Positions 31,201-40,153 of a DNA stretch of 64,000 nt are shown in pieces. The first letter of the stretch is position 1. Every line of letters begins with the position of its first letter. The notes beneath the pieces were generated by a model. It was not told the origin of the DNA. It did not search any database and saw nothing but the letters and a program-made list of their open reading frames with translations. Source of the DNA: Sphingomonas gellani (GTDB taxonomy: Bacteria > Pseudomonadota > Alphaproteobacteria > Sphingomonadales > Sphingomonadaceae). The translations under genes were made by a program, and so were the position numbers. The DNA is taken from assembly GCF_900110035.1 (NCBI RefSeq), contig NZ_FOCF01000001.1:186001-250000 (forward strand), read 5' to 3'.

Positions 31201-33483
31201 ATGCGTCCGATGCTGTTTGTCGCTGTTCTCCTGAGCTCCACCGCCATGGCCGCTGATCCCCTGCCGCAACAAGCGCCGACGGCGCCCGTGACGCAAGCCG
31301 CTCCCTCACCGGAGGCGAGTGGACAACTGACGTTGGAGCGCCTGTTCGCGAGCCCGGATCTGGGCGGGCAGCAGCCGCAGGCGCTGGGCCTATCGCCGGA
31401 CGGAACGCTGCTCACTTCGGTCAGGCCGCGGGTCGACGAGCGGCGGCGGTACGACCTGTGGGCGTTCGACACGCGTACCGGGCAGGAGAGGATGCTGGTC
31501 GATTCCAAGCGGGTCGGCAGCGGGGCCGAGCTGTCGGAGGCGGAAAAGATGCAGCGGGAGCGTGACCGCTCGCTGACCGGAAAGACCGGTATCCTGCAAT
31601 ATGACTGGGCGCCCGACGGCAAGTCGATCCTGGTGCCGCTGGACGGCGACCTGTACCTGGCATCGCTGGACGGCAATGTGCGGCGGTTGACCAGCACGCC
31701 GGGGGGACAGCTCAATCCGATCATCAGCCCACGCGGTCGCTTCGTCAGCTTCGTGCGCGATCAGAACCTGTTCGTCCAACCACTGGCGGGCGGGGAGGCG
31801 AAGGCGATCACCTCCGACGGCAAGGAGACCGTGCATTGGGGCGAGGCAGAGTTCGTCGCGCAGGAGGAGATGGATCGCCGCACCGGTTACTGGTGGAGTC
31901 CCGACGAACGCTTCGTCGCGGTGGAGCGCTTCGATGAGAAGCCGGTCCATGTCTTCACGCGCGCGGCGATCGGCGCGACCGGTACCCGCGTGTTCGAGCA
32001 ACGCTATCCGGCGGCGGGCACGCCCAACGCGCTGGTCGAACTGTGGGTGATGCGCCCCGATGGCACCGGCAAGATCAAGGTCGACCTGGGCCCAAGCCCT
32101 GACATTTACCTCGCGCGGGTCGATTGGGCGCCGGACGGATCGGGCCTGCTGGTGCAGCGCGAAACCCGTGACCAGCAACGGCTGGACGTGCTGCGCGTCG
32201 ATCCCGCCACGGGCAAGTCGACCATCCTGTTTTCGGAAAAGGCCGCGAAGAAGAGCTGGATCAACCTGACCGACGCGTACCGGATGCTGGACGACGGCAG
32301 CCTGCTCTGGCGCTCGGAAAAGTCGGGCTACGCGCACCTCTACCGGTTCAAGGCGGGCAAGTGGACCCAATTGACCAGCGGCGACTGGATGGTGACCGAC
32401 GTGGTCGGCGTCGATCAGGCCAAGGGCCGTGTCTATTTCACCGGCAACAAGGACGACGTGCTGGAGCAGCAGCTGTACGCCGTCGACCTTGCCAAGCCGA
32501 AGGTGGTGACCCGCATCACGGAGCGCGGCTGGAACAACGGCGCGCGGATGGATGCGTCGGCGACCCGGCTGATCGTCACGCGCTCCAACCCCGAACAGCC
32601 GTCGCAGGTCTATCTGGCCGATGCGACCGGCAAGCGGCTGGCCTGGGTGAACGAGAACGCGGTGCGTGATGGGCATCCCTACTACCCGTATCTCGCCAAT
32701 CACCGCCCGGTGCAGTTCGGCACGATGAAGGCGGCGGACGGGTCGGTGCTGCACTGGAAGATGATCACGCCCGTGCTGGAGCCAGGGCGCAAGTACCCGG
32801 TGTTCATGGAGCATTATGGCGGCCCTGGATCGCAGACGGTGACGCGCGGCTGGACCAGTCCCTTCGCTCAGTATCTGGCGCAGCAGGGCTGGGTGTTTTT
32901 CGAGATCGACAATCGCGGCTCGCCCAATCGCGGGGTGGCGTTCGAAAGCCAGATCTTCCACGCCATGGGCTCGGTCGAGGTCGACGACCAGGTCGCGGGC
33001 GCGAATTACCTGAAATCGCTGCCCTTCGTCGATCCGGCGAAGGTCGCGACGTTCGGCTGGTCCTATGGCGGGTACATGACGCTGAAGATGCTGGAGCGGT
33101 ATCCCGGCGTGTTCGCCGCGGGCGTGTCGGGCGCTCCCGTCACGGACTGGCAGCTGTACGACACGCATTACACCGAACGCTACATGGGCGATCCGCGCGT
33201 CGATCCGGATGCCTATGCGAAATCGGCGGCGGTGGCGGATTCGGTGAAGATCGCGGACCCGCTGCTGCTGATGCACGGCATGGCGGACGACAACGTGTTC
33301 CTGGACAACTCGACCGCGGTCGTTTCCACCATGCAGGCGGCGGACAAGCCGTTCGAGATGATGTTCTATCCGGGAAAGACGCATGCGGCGGCGCGGGACA
33401 TCCATGTCTACACGACCATGATGAATTTCCTGAACCGCACGGTCCGCGACAAGCCCAGCGAAGGCGACAGCAAGCAACACTAG
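31201..33483 (+). CDS. Dipeptidyl peptidase IV family serine peptidase (S9)
   Basis: The 760-residue exported peptidase has a signal peptide (MRPMLFVAVLLSSTAMAA), a beta-propeller domain (DPP IV N-terminal region) up to about residue 500, and an alpha/beta hydrolase domain. The catalytic triad is Ser621 (GWSYGGYM), Asp696 (HGMADDNV) and His728 (GKTHAA). The acidic region EAEFVAQEEMDRRTGYWW matches the Glu motif that binds the free N-terminus of substrates in DPP IV. It should release dipeptides from proteins in the periplasm. The ATG at 31201 has GGAG upstream and gives the signal peptide. Confidence 0.93.
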   Translation: MRPMLFVAVLLSSTAMAADPLPQQAPTAPVTQAAPSPEASGQLTLERLFASPDLGGQQPQALGLSPDGTLLTSVRPRVDERRRYDLWAFDTRTGQERMLVDSKRVGSGAELSEAEKMQRERDRSLTGKTGILQYDWAPDGKSILVPLDGDLYLASLDGNVRRLTSTPGGQLNPIISPRGRFVSFVRDQNLFVQPLAGGEAKAITSDGKETVHWGEAEFVAQEEMDRRTGYWWSPDERFVAVERFDEKPVHVFTRAAIGATGTRVFEQRYPAAGTPNALVELWVMRPDGTGKIKVDLGPSPDIYLARVDWAPDGSGLLVQRETRDQQRLDVLRVDPATGKSTILFSEKAAKKSWINLTDAYRMLDDGSLLWRSEKSGYAHLYRFKAGKWTQLTSGDWMVTDVVGVDQAKGRVYFTGNKDDVLEQQLYAVDLAKPKVVTRITERGWNNGARMDASATRLIVTRSNPEQPSQVYLADATGKRLAWVNENAVRDGHPYYPYLANHRPVQFGTMKAADGSVLHWKMITPVLEPGRKYPVFMEHYGGPGSQTVTRGWTSPFAQYLAQQGWVFFEIDNRGSPNRGVAFESQIFHAMGSVEVDDQVAGANYLKSLPFVDPAKVATFGWSYGGYMTLKMLERYPGVFAAGVSGAPVTDWQLYDTHYTERYMGDPRVDPDAYAKSAAVADSVKIADPLLLMHGMADDNVFLDNSTAVVSTMQAADKPFEMMFYPGKTHAAARDIHVYTTMMNFLNRTVRDKPSEGDSKQH

Positions 33484-33542
33484 GGTGGCGAACCCCGTCG
33501 CTGCCGACTAGGGCGACGGCGGGGCATAGGAGTATCGGCGAG

Positions 33543-34601
33543 ATGGGTTACCGGGTGGTGGTCGCGGGCGCGACGGGCAATGTCGGGCGCGAGATGGTCA
33601 ACATCCTGGCTGAGCGTCAGTTTCCGGCCGATGAGATCGCGGTGCTGGCCTCGTCGCGCAGCCAGGGCGACCAGATCGAGTATGGCGACACCGGTCGCAT
33701 GCTGAAGGTGCAGAACATCGAGCATTTCGATCCGACCGGATGGGACATGGCCCTGTTCGCGATCGGGTCGGAGGCGACGCGGGTGTATGCGCCCAGGTTC
33801 GCCGCCGCTGGTTGCACCGTGATCGACAACAGCTCGCTGTATCGCATGGACCCTGACGTGCCGCTGATCGTGCCGGAGGTGAATGCCGAGGCGATCGACT
33901 TGTATCGCGCAAAGAACATCATTGCGAACCCGAACTGCTCCACCGCCCAGATGGTCGTCGCGCTGAAGCCGCTGCACGACGCGGCGACGATCACGCGCGT
34001 CGTGGTCGCGACCTATCAGTCGGTGTCGGGCGCCGGAAAGGCCGGCATGGACGAGCTGTTCGAGCAGAGCCGCAACATCTTCGTCGGCGATCCCGCGACC
34101 CCGACCAAATTCACCAAGCAGATCGCGTTCAACGTCATTCCGCACATCGACAGCTTCCTGGACGACGGGTCCACCAAGGAAGAATGGAAGATGGTGGTCG
34201 AGACCAAGAAGATCCTTGACCCCAAGATCAAGGTGACCGCGACCTGCGTCCGCGTGCCCGTCTTCGTCGGCCATTCCGAAGCGATCAACCTGGAGTTCGC
34301 GGAAGAGATCAGCGCGGAGGATGCACGGCGCATCCTGCGCGAGGCGCCCGGCGTCATGCTGATCGACAAGGCTGAGGACGGCGGATACGTTACCCCGATC
34401 GAGGCGGCGGGCGATGACGCCACCTATGTCAGCCGCGTGCGCGAGGACCCGACCGTGGAGAACGGTTTGGCGCTGTGGTGCGTGTCGGACAATCTGCGCA
34501 AGGGCGCCGCGCTGAACGCGGTACAGATCGCGGAGCTGCTCGGCCGCCGTCACCTGAAAAAGGGCAACGAGGCGGCGCTGGTCGACGACACGGTCGACTG
34601 A
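33543..34601 (+). CDS. asd: Aspartate-semialdehyde dehydrogenase
   Basis: The 352-residue enzyme reduces aspartyl phosphate with NADPH, the branch-point step to lysine/diaminopimelate, threonine and methionine. The NADP motif VAGATGNVGREMV is at the N-terminus, the catalytic Cys132 is in NPNCSTAQMV, and SVSGAGKAGMDEL and RVPVFVGHSEAINLEF are conserved. Length is normal. It follows the peptidase gene by 59 bp and ends before a bidirectional hairpin shared with the convergent YitT gene. Confidence 0.95.
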   Translation: MGYRVVVAGATGNVGREMVNILAERQFPADEIAVLASSRSQGDQIEYGDTGRMLKVQNIEHFDPTGWDMALFAIGSEATRVYAPRFAAAGCTVIDNSSLYRMDPDVPLIVPEVNAEAIDLYRAKNIIANPNCSTAQMVVALKPLHDAATITRVVVATYQSVSGAGKAGMDELFEQSRNIFVGDPATPTKFTKQIAFNVIPHIDSFLDDGSTKEEWKMVVETKKILDPKIKVTATCVRVPVFVGHSEAINLEFAEEISAEDARRILREAPGVMLIDKAEDGGYVTPIEAAGDDATYVSRVREDPTVENGLALWCVSDNLRKGAALNAVQIAELLGRRHLKKGNEAALVDDTVD

Positions 34602-34609
34602 GCGTCTAC

Positions 34610-34639
34610 AGGCGGCCGGTCCGATCGGGACGGCCGCCT
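34610..34639. terminator. Bidirectional terminator between asd and the YitT gene
   Basis: AGGCGGCCG at 34610-34618 pairs perfectly with CGGCCGCCT at 34631-34639; the inner bases TCC/GGG extend the stem after one mismatch. It sits between two convergent genes, 8 bp from the asd stop. A T-run is lacking. Confidence 0.65.
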
Positions 34640-34644
34640 GGGCC

Positions 34645-35265
34645 CTAATGGCCGATATAGCGACCGGGGCGATGCCACGCGATCAGGATCAGGCTGATCG
34701 CGGCGGCACTGAGCACCGACCAGCCCAGTCGTGGCCCGCTGACCACGGGAATGGCGGCCGCGAGGATCAGTATGTCCAGCGCGATCTGCGTCCGGCCGGC
34801 GTTCCAGCCGCGCGTCCGCTGGAGCCACAGCGTCAGCACGCCGGTCCCGCCCACGCCCGCCTGGTGCCGCGCCAGCACCAGGATACCCAGGCCGATCACC
34901 GTGCCCCCGACCAGCGCCGCGAACAGCGGATGGATGTCGCGGACGTGCATCGACAGCCGCGCCATGGCGGAAAACCCCGCGATGCCGACGTTTACCAGCA
35001 CCGTCTTGACCGCGAACCGCATGCCCATGACCCGGTGCGCGAAGACGAAGAAGGGGATGTTGATGAGGGTGAACAGCACACCCGCGGGCAGCGGCACCAG
35101 ATAGCTGAGCAGCAATGCCACGCCGGCGACGCCCCCGGTCACCAGTCCCGCCGCCTTCAGGAACACCAGGCCGAGAACCAGCAGGATGCAGCCGATCGCC
35201 AGCGCATAGGCATCCTCCGCCGCGCTGTGCGGCCGGCCGAGGGGAAGGGTGTCGGTATGCGGCAT
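34645..35265 (-). CDS. YitT family membrane protein
   Basis: The 206-residue product has about five or six membrane helices and fits the YitT/DUF161 family: AIGCILLVLGLVFLKAAGLV followed by TGGVAGVALLLSYL, then AGVLFTLINIPFFVFAHRVMG and GGTVIGLGILVLARHQAGVGG with the GGTGVL motif. Family function is unknown, with a transport role proposed. The ATG at 35265 has AGAGG close upstream; an in-frame ATG at 35292 is an alternative. It is convergent with asd and divergent from the GFA gene. Confidence 0.82.
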   Translation of the reverse strand: MPHTDTLPLGRPHSAAEDAYALAIGCILLVLGLVFLKAAGLVTGGVAGVALLLSYLVPLPAGVLFTLINIPFFVFAHRVMGMRFAVKTVLVNVGIAGFSAMARLSMHVRDIHPLFAALVGGTVIGLGILVLARHQAGVGGTGVLTLWLQRTRGWNAGRTQIALDILILAAAIPVVSGPRLGWSVLSAAAISLILIAWHRPGRYIGH

Positions 35266-35399
35266 CTGACCTCTGCACTGGTGGTCAGGCATCCTCCCCC
35301 GTTTGGCGCGCCCTAGCGCGATCAGCCGCTTCTTCGCAACGCGCTTGCATTGCGGGCCGGCATGCGATCGGCATAGCAAGGTCGTGTGAGGAGAAGGCC

Positions 35400-35852
35400 A
35401 TGTCCGAGACAGTGACCGGCGGATGCCAGTGCGGGCGCGTCCGCTACGAAGTCGGCATCGACGACGACGACGCCTATCTGTGCCATTGCCGCATGTGCCA
35501 GCGCGCGACGGGCGGCGTGTCGGCCGCGTTGAAGGGCGTGGAGCGTGCGCGGGTACGGTGGACGGCGCAGGAGCCGGATCGGTACCGCTCGTCACCGATC
35601 GCGCATCGCGGCTTTTGCTCGGCGTGCGGCACGCCGCTCACGTTCGAGTTCTCGGACGCGGACTCCACGCACATGGACCTGACGGTGGGCAGCTTCGACC
35701 AGCCGGGCCGTTTCCGCCCGACGCAGCATTTCGCCATCGAGAGCAGGCATGCCGCATGGGTCGACACGGGCGCGCTTCCCGGCATACGGAGCGAGGACAA
35801 CCCGAGCACTCGCGACCGCTGGATCAGGACACTTGGCCATCTCCCCGACTGA
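35400..35852 (+). CDS. GFA family glutathione-dependent aldehyde-activating protein
   Basis: The 150-residue zinc protein has the full cysteine set of the GFA/CENP-V fold: GGCQCGRVRY, LCHCRMCQRATG and FCSACGTPLTFE. Named members activate formaldehyde with glutathione; many homologues have unknown substrates. The ATG at 35400 has GGAGAAGG upstream. Its 3' end overlaps the probable start of the following hydrolase gene by 20 bp. Confidence 0.88.
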   Translation: MSETVTGGCQCGRVRYEVGIDDDDAYLCHCRMCQRATGGVSAALKGVERARVRWTAQEPDRYRSSPIAHRGFCSACGTPLTFEFSDADSTHMDLTVGSFDQPGRFRPTQHFAIESRHAAWVDTGALPGIRSEDNPSTRDRWIRTLGHLPD

Positions 35853-36600
35853 AACGCGCTTCTTCGACAGTTTCGACGGCGTACCCATCGCTTGGCGCGA
35901 GATGGGGGAGGCGGATGCCCGTCCGCTGGTGCTGATACATGGCTATTTCTCGACCGCTCAGGTCAACTGGATCAAATATGGTCACGCTGCCGCGATCGCC
36001 GCGCGCGGGTTCAGGGTCATCATGCCGGACCTGCGCGGCCATGGCGAAAGCGGCCGGCCGCATGACGCCGCGGCCTATCCGCCGGATGCCCTGATGCGTG
36101 ACGGCCTGGCGTTGATCGCGCGGCTGGGCGTGACCGATTACGACCTGGGGGGGTACTCGCTCGGCGCGCGCACGGCGGTGCGCATGCTGGCCAACGGCGC
36201 CACGCCGCGGCGGGTGGCGCTGACGGGCATGGGTCTGACCGGGATCGTGTCGACTGCGGGGCGGGGTGGCTACTTCCGCCATGTGTTGACCAATCTGGGG
36301 TCGTTCGAGCGCGGGTCTGCCGAGTGGCTGACCGAAGCGTTCCTGAAGACCACCGGCGGCGATGCGCAGGCGCTGCTCCGGGTGCTGGAAACCTTTGTCG
36401 ACACGCCCCTCGATCAGCTTGGCACGATTACGAGGCCGGTTCTGGTCGCATGTGGTGTGGATGACGACGACAACGGCTCGGCGGAGGAACTGGCGGCGGC
36501 GCTGCCCGACGGACATTATCGCGAACTGCCCGGCAACCACATGAGCGCGGTGACGAAGCGGGAGCTGGGTGAGGTGATCGCGAACTTTCTGGTGGGTTGA
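35833..36600 (+). CDS. Alpha/beta-fold hydrolase
   Basis: The 255-residue product has the alpha/beta hydrolase pattern: LVLIHGYFSTAQVNW with the oxyanion region, VIMPDLRGHGESGRP, the nucleophile elbow GGYSLGARTAV with Ser, and the C-terminal His in LPGNHMSAVTK. Asp in VACGVDDDDNGS may be the triad acid. The substrate is unknown. The start is inferred as a TTG at 35833, with AGGA just upstream, because no ATG lies between the stop-free upstream sequence and the conserved start at ISPTETRFFDS. This overlaps the GFA gene, so the two are probably coupled. Confidence 0.8.
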   Translation: MAISPTETRFFDSFDGVPIAWREMGEADARPLVLIHGYFSTAQVNWIKYGHAAAIAARGFRVIMPDLRGHGESGRPHDAAAYPPDALMRDGLALIARLGVTDYDLGGYSLGARTAVRMLANGATPRRVALTGMGLTGIVSTAGRGGYFRHVLTNLGSFERGSAEWLTEAFLKTTGGDAQALLRVLETFVDTPLDQLGTITRPVLVACGVDDDDNGSAEELAAALPDGHYRELPGNHMSAVTKRELGEVIANFLVG

Positions 36601-36657
36601 CCCTGCCGGACCACGGCGCGACAATCGCCGTAAAGACTTGAACACGGGGAATTTCTG

Positions 36658-38514
36658 ATGATCCGACCGCATGTTTCCGTGCTGGCGCTGGCCGGCGCGT
36701 TGGTCGCCGCGCCTAGTATGGCGCAGACGGCGCCTTCTGCCACCGCTGCGATACCGGCCAGCGGCGTGACCGCCCCGGCTACGGTGGCGCAGGCGGATGC
36801 GTTCGTGAAGCGGGCGGAGGATGAACAGGCGGCGATGTCGATCGACGGCGCGCGCATCGCCTGGGTCAACGCGACCTACATCACCGACGATACCGATGCG
36901 CTGGCGGCAGCGGCGGGCGCCAAGCAGATCACGCTGCAGGTCAACCAGGCGCTGGAGGCGGCGAAGTACCAGGCGCTGCCCGGCCTGTCGGTGGACACGA
37001 AGCGCAAGCTGGACCTGCTGCGCGGCGGCATCACCACGCCCGCCCCGACCCGCCCCGGGGCGGCGGACGAGCTGTCGACGCTGGGGACCAAGATGTCGTC
37101 CGCCTATGGCAAGGGAAAGGGCACGCTGGACGGCAAGCCGATCAACGGATCGGACATCGAAGCGGCGATGGGCACCGTGCGGGACCCGGCCAAATTGCAG
37201 GAGATGTGGACCAGCTGGAACGACAATGTCGGCGCGCCGCTGCGTCCCGATTACCAGAAGTCGATGGCGCTGGCGAACGAGGGCGCGCGGGAACTGGGCT
37301 TTGCCGACATGGGTGCGATGTGGCGGTCGGGCTATGACATGTCGCCCGAACAGTTCGCGCAGTTGACCGACCGAATCTGGAAGGAGGTGGAGCCGCTGTA
37401 TACGTCGCTGCACACCTATGTCCGGTGGAAGCTGAACGCGAAGTACGGGGATGCGGTTCAGCCCAGGACCGGGCCGATCCGTTCCGACCTGCTCGGCAAT
37501 ATGTGGGCGCAGGAATGGGGCAACATCTACGACATCGTCGCGCCGGCCGGATCGGGATCGATCGGATATGACACGGGCGAACTGCTGAAGGCTAAGGGCT
37601 ATGACCCCGTGCGCATGGTCAAGCAGGGTGAGGCGTTCTATTCCTCGATCGGCTTCGCGCCCTTGCCGGAGACGTTCTGGCAGCGGTCGCAGATCGTCAA
37701 GCCGGCCGACCGCGAGGTGATCTGCCACGCCTCCGCATGGGACATCGACAACCTCAACGACGTGCGCATCAAGATGTGCACGAAGGTGAATGCCGACGAC
37801 TTCGTCACCATCCACCACGAATTGGGGCACAACTACTACCAGAGGGCGTACAACCAGCAGCCGTTCCTGTACAAGAACGGCGCCAATGACGGCTTCCACG
37901 AAGCGATCGGCGACACCATCGCCCTGTCGATTACGCCGGAATATCTGGTGCAGATCAACCTGCTCGATCGGTCGGCGGTGCCGGGTCCGGACAAGGACAT
38001 CGGCCTGCTGCTGCGCCAGGCGATGGACAAGGTGGCGTTCCTGCCGTTCGGCCTCCTGGTCGACAAGTGGCGCTGGGGCGTGTCGTCGGGCGAGATCAAG
38101 CCGGGCGAGTATCAGGGCGCCTGGGATCGGCTGCGCTTGCAATATCAGGGGATCAAGCCGCCCGTCGCGCGTGACGAGACGCGGTTCGACGCGGGTGCGA
38201 AGTACCACATCCCCGCCGGAACGCCGTACATGCGGTACTTCCTGGCGCGCGTGTTGCAGTTCCAGTTCTATCAGGCGGCGTGCAAGCAGGCCGGCTGGAC
38301 GGGGCCGCTGCACCGTTGCTCCTTTTACGGCAACAAGCAGGTCGGCGAGAAGCTGAACGCGATGCTGGCCATGGGACAGTCGAAACCGTGGCCCGATGCG
38401 CTTCAGGTGTTCACCGGCAGCCGGCAGATGTCGGGCAAGGCGATGGTCGCCTATTTCGCGCCGCTGAAGACGTGGCTGGACAAGCAGAACAAGGGCAAGC
38501 CGAGCGGTTGGTGA
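36658..38514 (+). CDS. M2 family peptidyl-dipeptidase (ACE-like)
   Basis: The 618-residue exported zinc peptidase has a signal peptide (MIRPHVSVLALAGALVAAPSMAQ) and an M2/angiotensin-converting-enzyme domain. The zinc site is HHELGH (His387 and His391 with Glu388) plus Glu415 in GFHEAIGD. Other family blocks include SMALANEGARELGFADMGAM and NMWAQEWGNIYDIV. It should release dipeptides from peptide C-termini in the periplasm. With the DPP IV-like enzyme 4 kb upstream it gives both ends of peptide trimming. Confidence 0.94.
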   Translation: MIRPHVSVLALAGALVAAPSMAQTAPSATAAIPASGVTAPATVAQADAFVKRAEDEQAAMSIDGARIAWVNATYITDDTDALAAAAGAKQITLQVNQALEAAKYQALPGLSVDTKRKLDLLRGGITTPAPTRPGAADELSTLGTKMSSAYGKGKGTLDGKPINGSDIEAAMGTVRDPAKLQEMWTSWNDNVGAPLRPDYQKSMALANEGARELGFADMGAMWRSGYDMSPEQFAQLTDRIWKEVEPLYTSLHTYVRWKLNAKYGDAVQPRTGPIRSDLLGNMWAQEWGNIYDIVAPAGSGSIGYDTGELLKAKGYDPVRMVKQGEAFYSSIGFAPLPETFWQRSQIVKPADREVICHASAWDIDNLNDVRIKMCTKVNADDFVTIHHELGHNYYQRAYNQQPFLYKNGANDGFHEAIGDTIALSITPEYLVQINLLDRSAVPGPDKDIGLLLRQAMDKVAFLPFGLLVDKWRWGVSSGEIKPGEYQGAWDRLRLQYQGIKPPVARDETRFDAGAKYHIPAGTPYMRYFLARVLQFQFYQAACKQAGWTGPLHRCSFYGNKQVGEKLNAMLAMGQSKPWPDALQVFTGSRQMSGKAMVAYFAPLKTWLDKQNKGKPSGW

Positions 38515-38579
38515 CGGGATGGCAAAGTGTCGGCGCCGTGGGTCCGTACCGGCTGAAGCCGAGAAATAGGGGGAGAGCC

Positions 38580-39356
38580 ATGGCACGAACGGTAAACATC
38601 GGACTCGCGGCACTGCTGCTGGCGTCGGTAGTGGGGTCGAACCAGGCGGTTGCACAGCAGACCGCCACACCGGCGGTGGGGCAGCCGGAGCGAGGCGAGA
38701 CCCTGCTGGAGGTGCAGGCCAGCGGACAGGTGCGGCTCGCTCCGGACATGGCGACGCTAAACGTCGGCGTGGTGTCGACCGGCAGCACGGCGCGCGAAGC
38801 GACCGACGGCAATGCGCGGCAGATGACGAACGTCGTCGCCGCGCTGCGCAAGGCGGGCGTCGAGGCCAAGGACATCCGCACGCAGCAGATCGTCGTCGAG
38901 CCTCGCTTCGCGCGCGAGGGTCCGGCCGACTATGAGGGGCAGGCCCGTATCACCGGTTACGTGTCGCGCAATTCGGTCTTGGTGACGGTACTGCGCCTGT
39001 CGTCTGCGCCCGATGTAATCGCCGCGGCCTTTGGCGCGGGCGCCAACTCGGTACAGGGTCCAAATCTGCAAACCCGCAATCCGTTGCTCGGTATGCAGGA
39101 AGCGAGACGTCAGGCGATCGACAACGCCCGGCGACAGGCGGACGATTACGCTGCGGGGCTGGGGCTGAAGGTCGGCCGAGTACTCCGGGTCAGCGAGCGG
39201 GGCAGTGCCGTGCGGCCGATATCCGAAGACATGGTCGTGACAGGATCGCGTCTTTCCATCGACGCGCCGGCGGAGCCACTTGCTCCGCCGCTCTCGGCTG
39301 GCGAACTTGTACGAACCACCGATATATGGATCGATTACGCGCTTGTGCCGCGGTAA
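38580..39356 (+). CDS. SIMPL domain (DUF541) periplasmic protein
   Basis: The 258-residue product has a signal peptide (ARTVNIGLAALLLASVVGS, then NQAVAQQ) and a SIMPL/DUF541 domain: LLEVQASGQVRLAPDMATLNVGV, MTNVVAALRKAGVEAKDIRT, GYVSRNSVLVTV and ARRQAIDNARRQADDYAAGLGL. Members such as the E. coli YggE protein are linked to oxidative stress, but the molecular activity is unknown. It follows the M2 peptidase gene by 65 bp and ends in a strong convergent hairpin. Confidence 0.88.
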   Translation: MARTVNIGLAALLLASVVGSNQAVAQQTATPAVGQPERGETLLEVQASGQVRLAPDMATLNVGVVSTGSTAREATDGNARQMTNVVAALRKAGVEAKDIRTQQIVVEPRFAREGPADYEGQARITGYVSRNSVLVTVLRLSSAPDVIAAAFGAGANSVQGPNLQTRNPLLGMQEARRQAIDNARRQADDYAAGLGLKVGRVLRVSERGSAVRPISEDMVVTGSRLSIDAPAEPLAPPLSAGELVRTTDIWIDYALVPR

Positions 39357-39365
39357 TCGCTGATG

Positions 39366-39399
39366 ATCCGGGACGGCGCCGAACGCGCCCGTCCCGGAT
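39366..39399. terminator. Bidirectional terminator
   Basis: ATCCGGGACGG at 39366-39376 pairs perfectly over 11 bp with CCGTCCCGGAT at 39389-39399. It lies between the SIMPL gene and the convergent histone H1-like gene. No T-run is obvious. Confidence 0.65.
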
Positions 39400-39423
39400 G
39401 CATGCACAGGGCCGTCGAAACGG

Positions 39424-40071
39424 TCAATCGTTCGACTTGTCGGGTGGTGTTCCGGTGCTGTTCGTAGCACCGTGCTTGCCGGACCGCTTTGTACCGGTGG
39501 GCGAAGCGGGCGCGTCTGCCTTTGGAGTGCTCGAGCGGATGCTCAACAGCGCCGCTGCCGCCGCGCCGGCGGCGGCGAGACCGCCAACCATCGCGGCTGC
39601 GCCCCATTTGCCACCGACCTTGTCCGCGGTGCGGGACAGGCCAGAACGGGCCGGACCCTTCGCGGGCGCTGCGCGAGGCGCGCTCTTTGCCGCTGTGCCT
39701 CGCTTCGGCGGGGTGTGATTGGTGGATCGCTTGGTCGACCGGGGCTTGACCACGCCGAGCGCCGTTGCCGCCTTGCGCGTGGTCGTGGCCGCCGCATCCT
39801 CCGCCTTCTTCGCGGTGCGGGTCACGGCCGCCTTGGTGGAGCGTGCGGCCTTGGTCGCGCCGCCCTCGATCGTCTTGATCGCGTCACTCGCCTCGGCGAC
39901 GATACCTGCGTCCGATCCCTGACGCTTGGACGGCGCGCGGCGGGCAGGGGCTGCCTTCGGGGACGCAGAGGCATCCTTCGCGGTGGTCTTGCGCGGCGCG
40001 GCGCGGCGACGCGGGGTCGGCGCGGTCTTGTCGTCGGCGCCCGCGGCGGGCGTCTCGGGTGTGTCGGCCAT
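39424..40071 (-). CDS. Histone H1-like Ala/Lys-rich protein with membrane helix
   Basis: The 215-residue product is of low complexity: blocks of Ala, Lys, Arg, Pro and Thr, for example TPRRRAAPRKTTAKDAS and TKAAVTRTAKKAEDAAAT, that resemble histone H1 and bacterial H1-like proteins. A glycine/alanine-rich hydrophobic segment near the C-terminus (AAAMVGGLAAAGAAAAALL) is long enough to span a membrane, which is unlike soluble H1 homologues. Nucleic-acid binding is inferred from charge only. It is 82 bp downstream of amn on the same strand. Confidence 0.65.
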   Translation of the reverse strand: MADTPETPAAGADDKTAPTPRRRAAPRKTTAKDASASPKAAPARRAPSKRQGSDAGIVAEASDAIKTIEGGATKAARSTKAAVTRTAKKAEDAAATTTRKAATALGVVKPRSTKRSTNHTPPKRGTAAKSAPRAAPAKGPARSGLSRTADKVGGKWGAAAMVGGLAAAGAAAAALLSIRSSTPKADAPASPTGTKRSGKHGATNSTGTPPDKSND

Positions 40072-40153
40072 GGCTACGGCTCCCTGTCCTGGTTGATTCG
40101 GGAGCGTAACGCACTGGCGCCGGTTGGTTTCCGCCGTGATGCCGAACCGGTAC

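Noticed and set aside
35824..38670. 948-codon open frame opposite the hydrolase and M2 peptidase genes
   Set aside because: Low-complexity, Arg/His-rich translation; the plus-strand genes have clear catalytic motifs and signal peptides.
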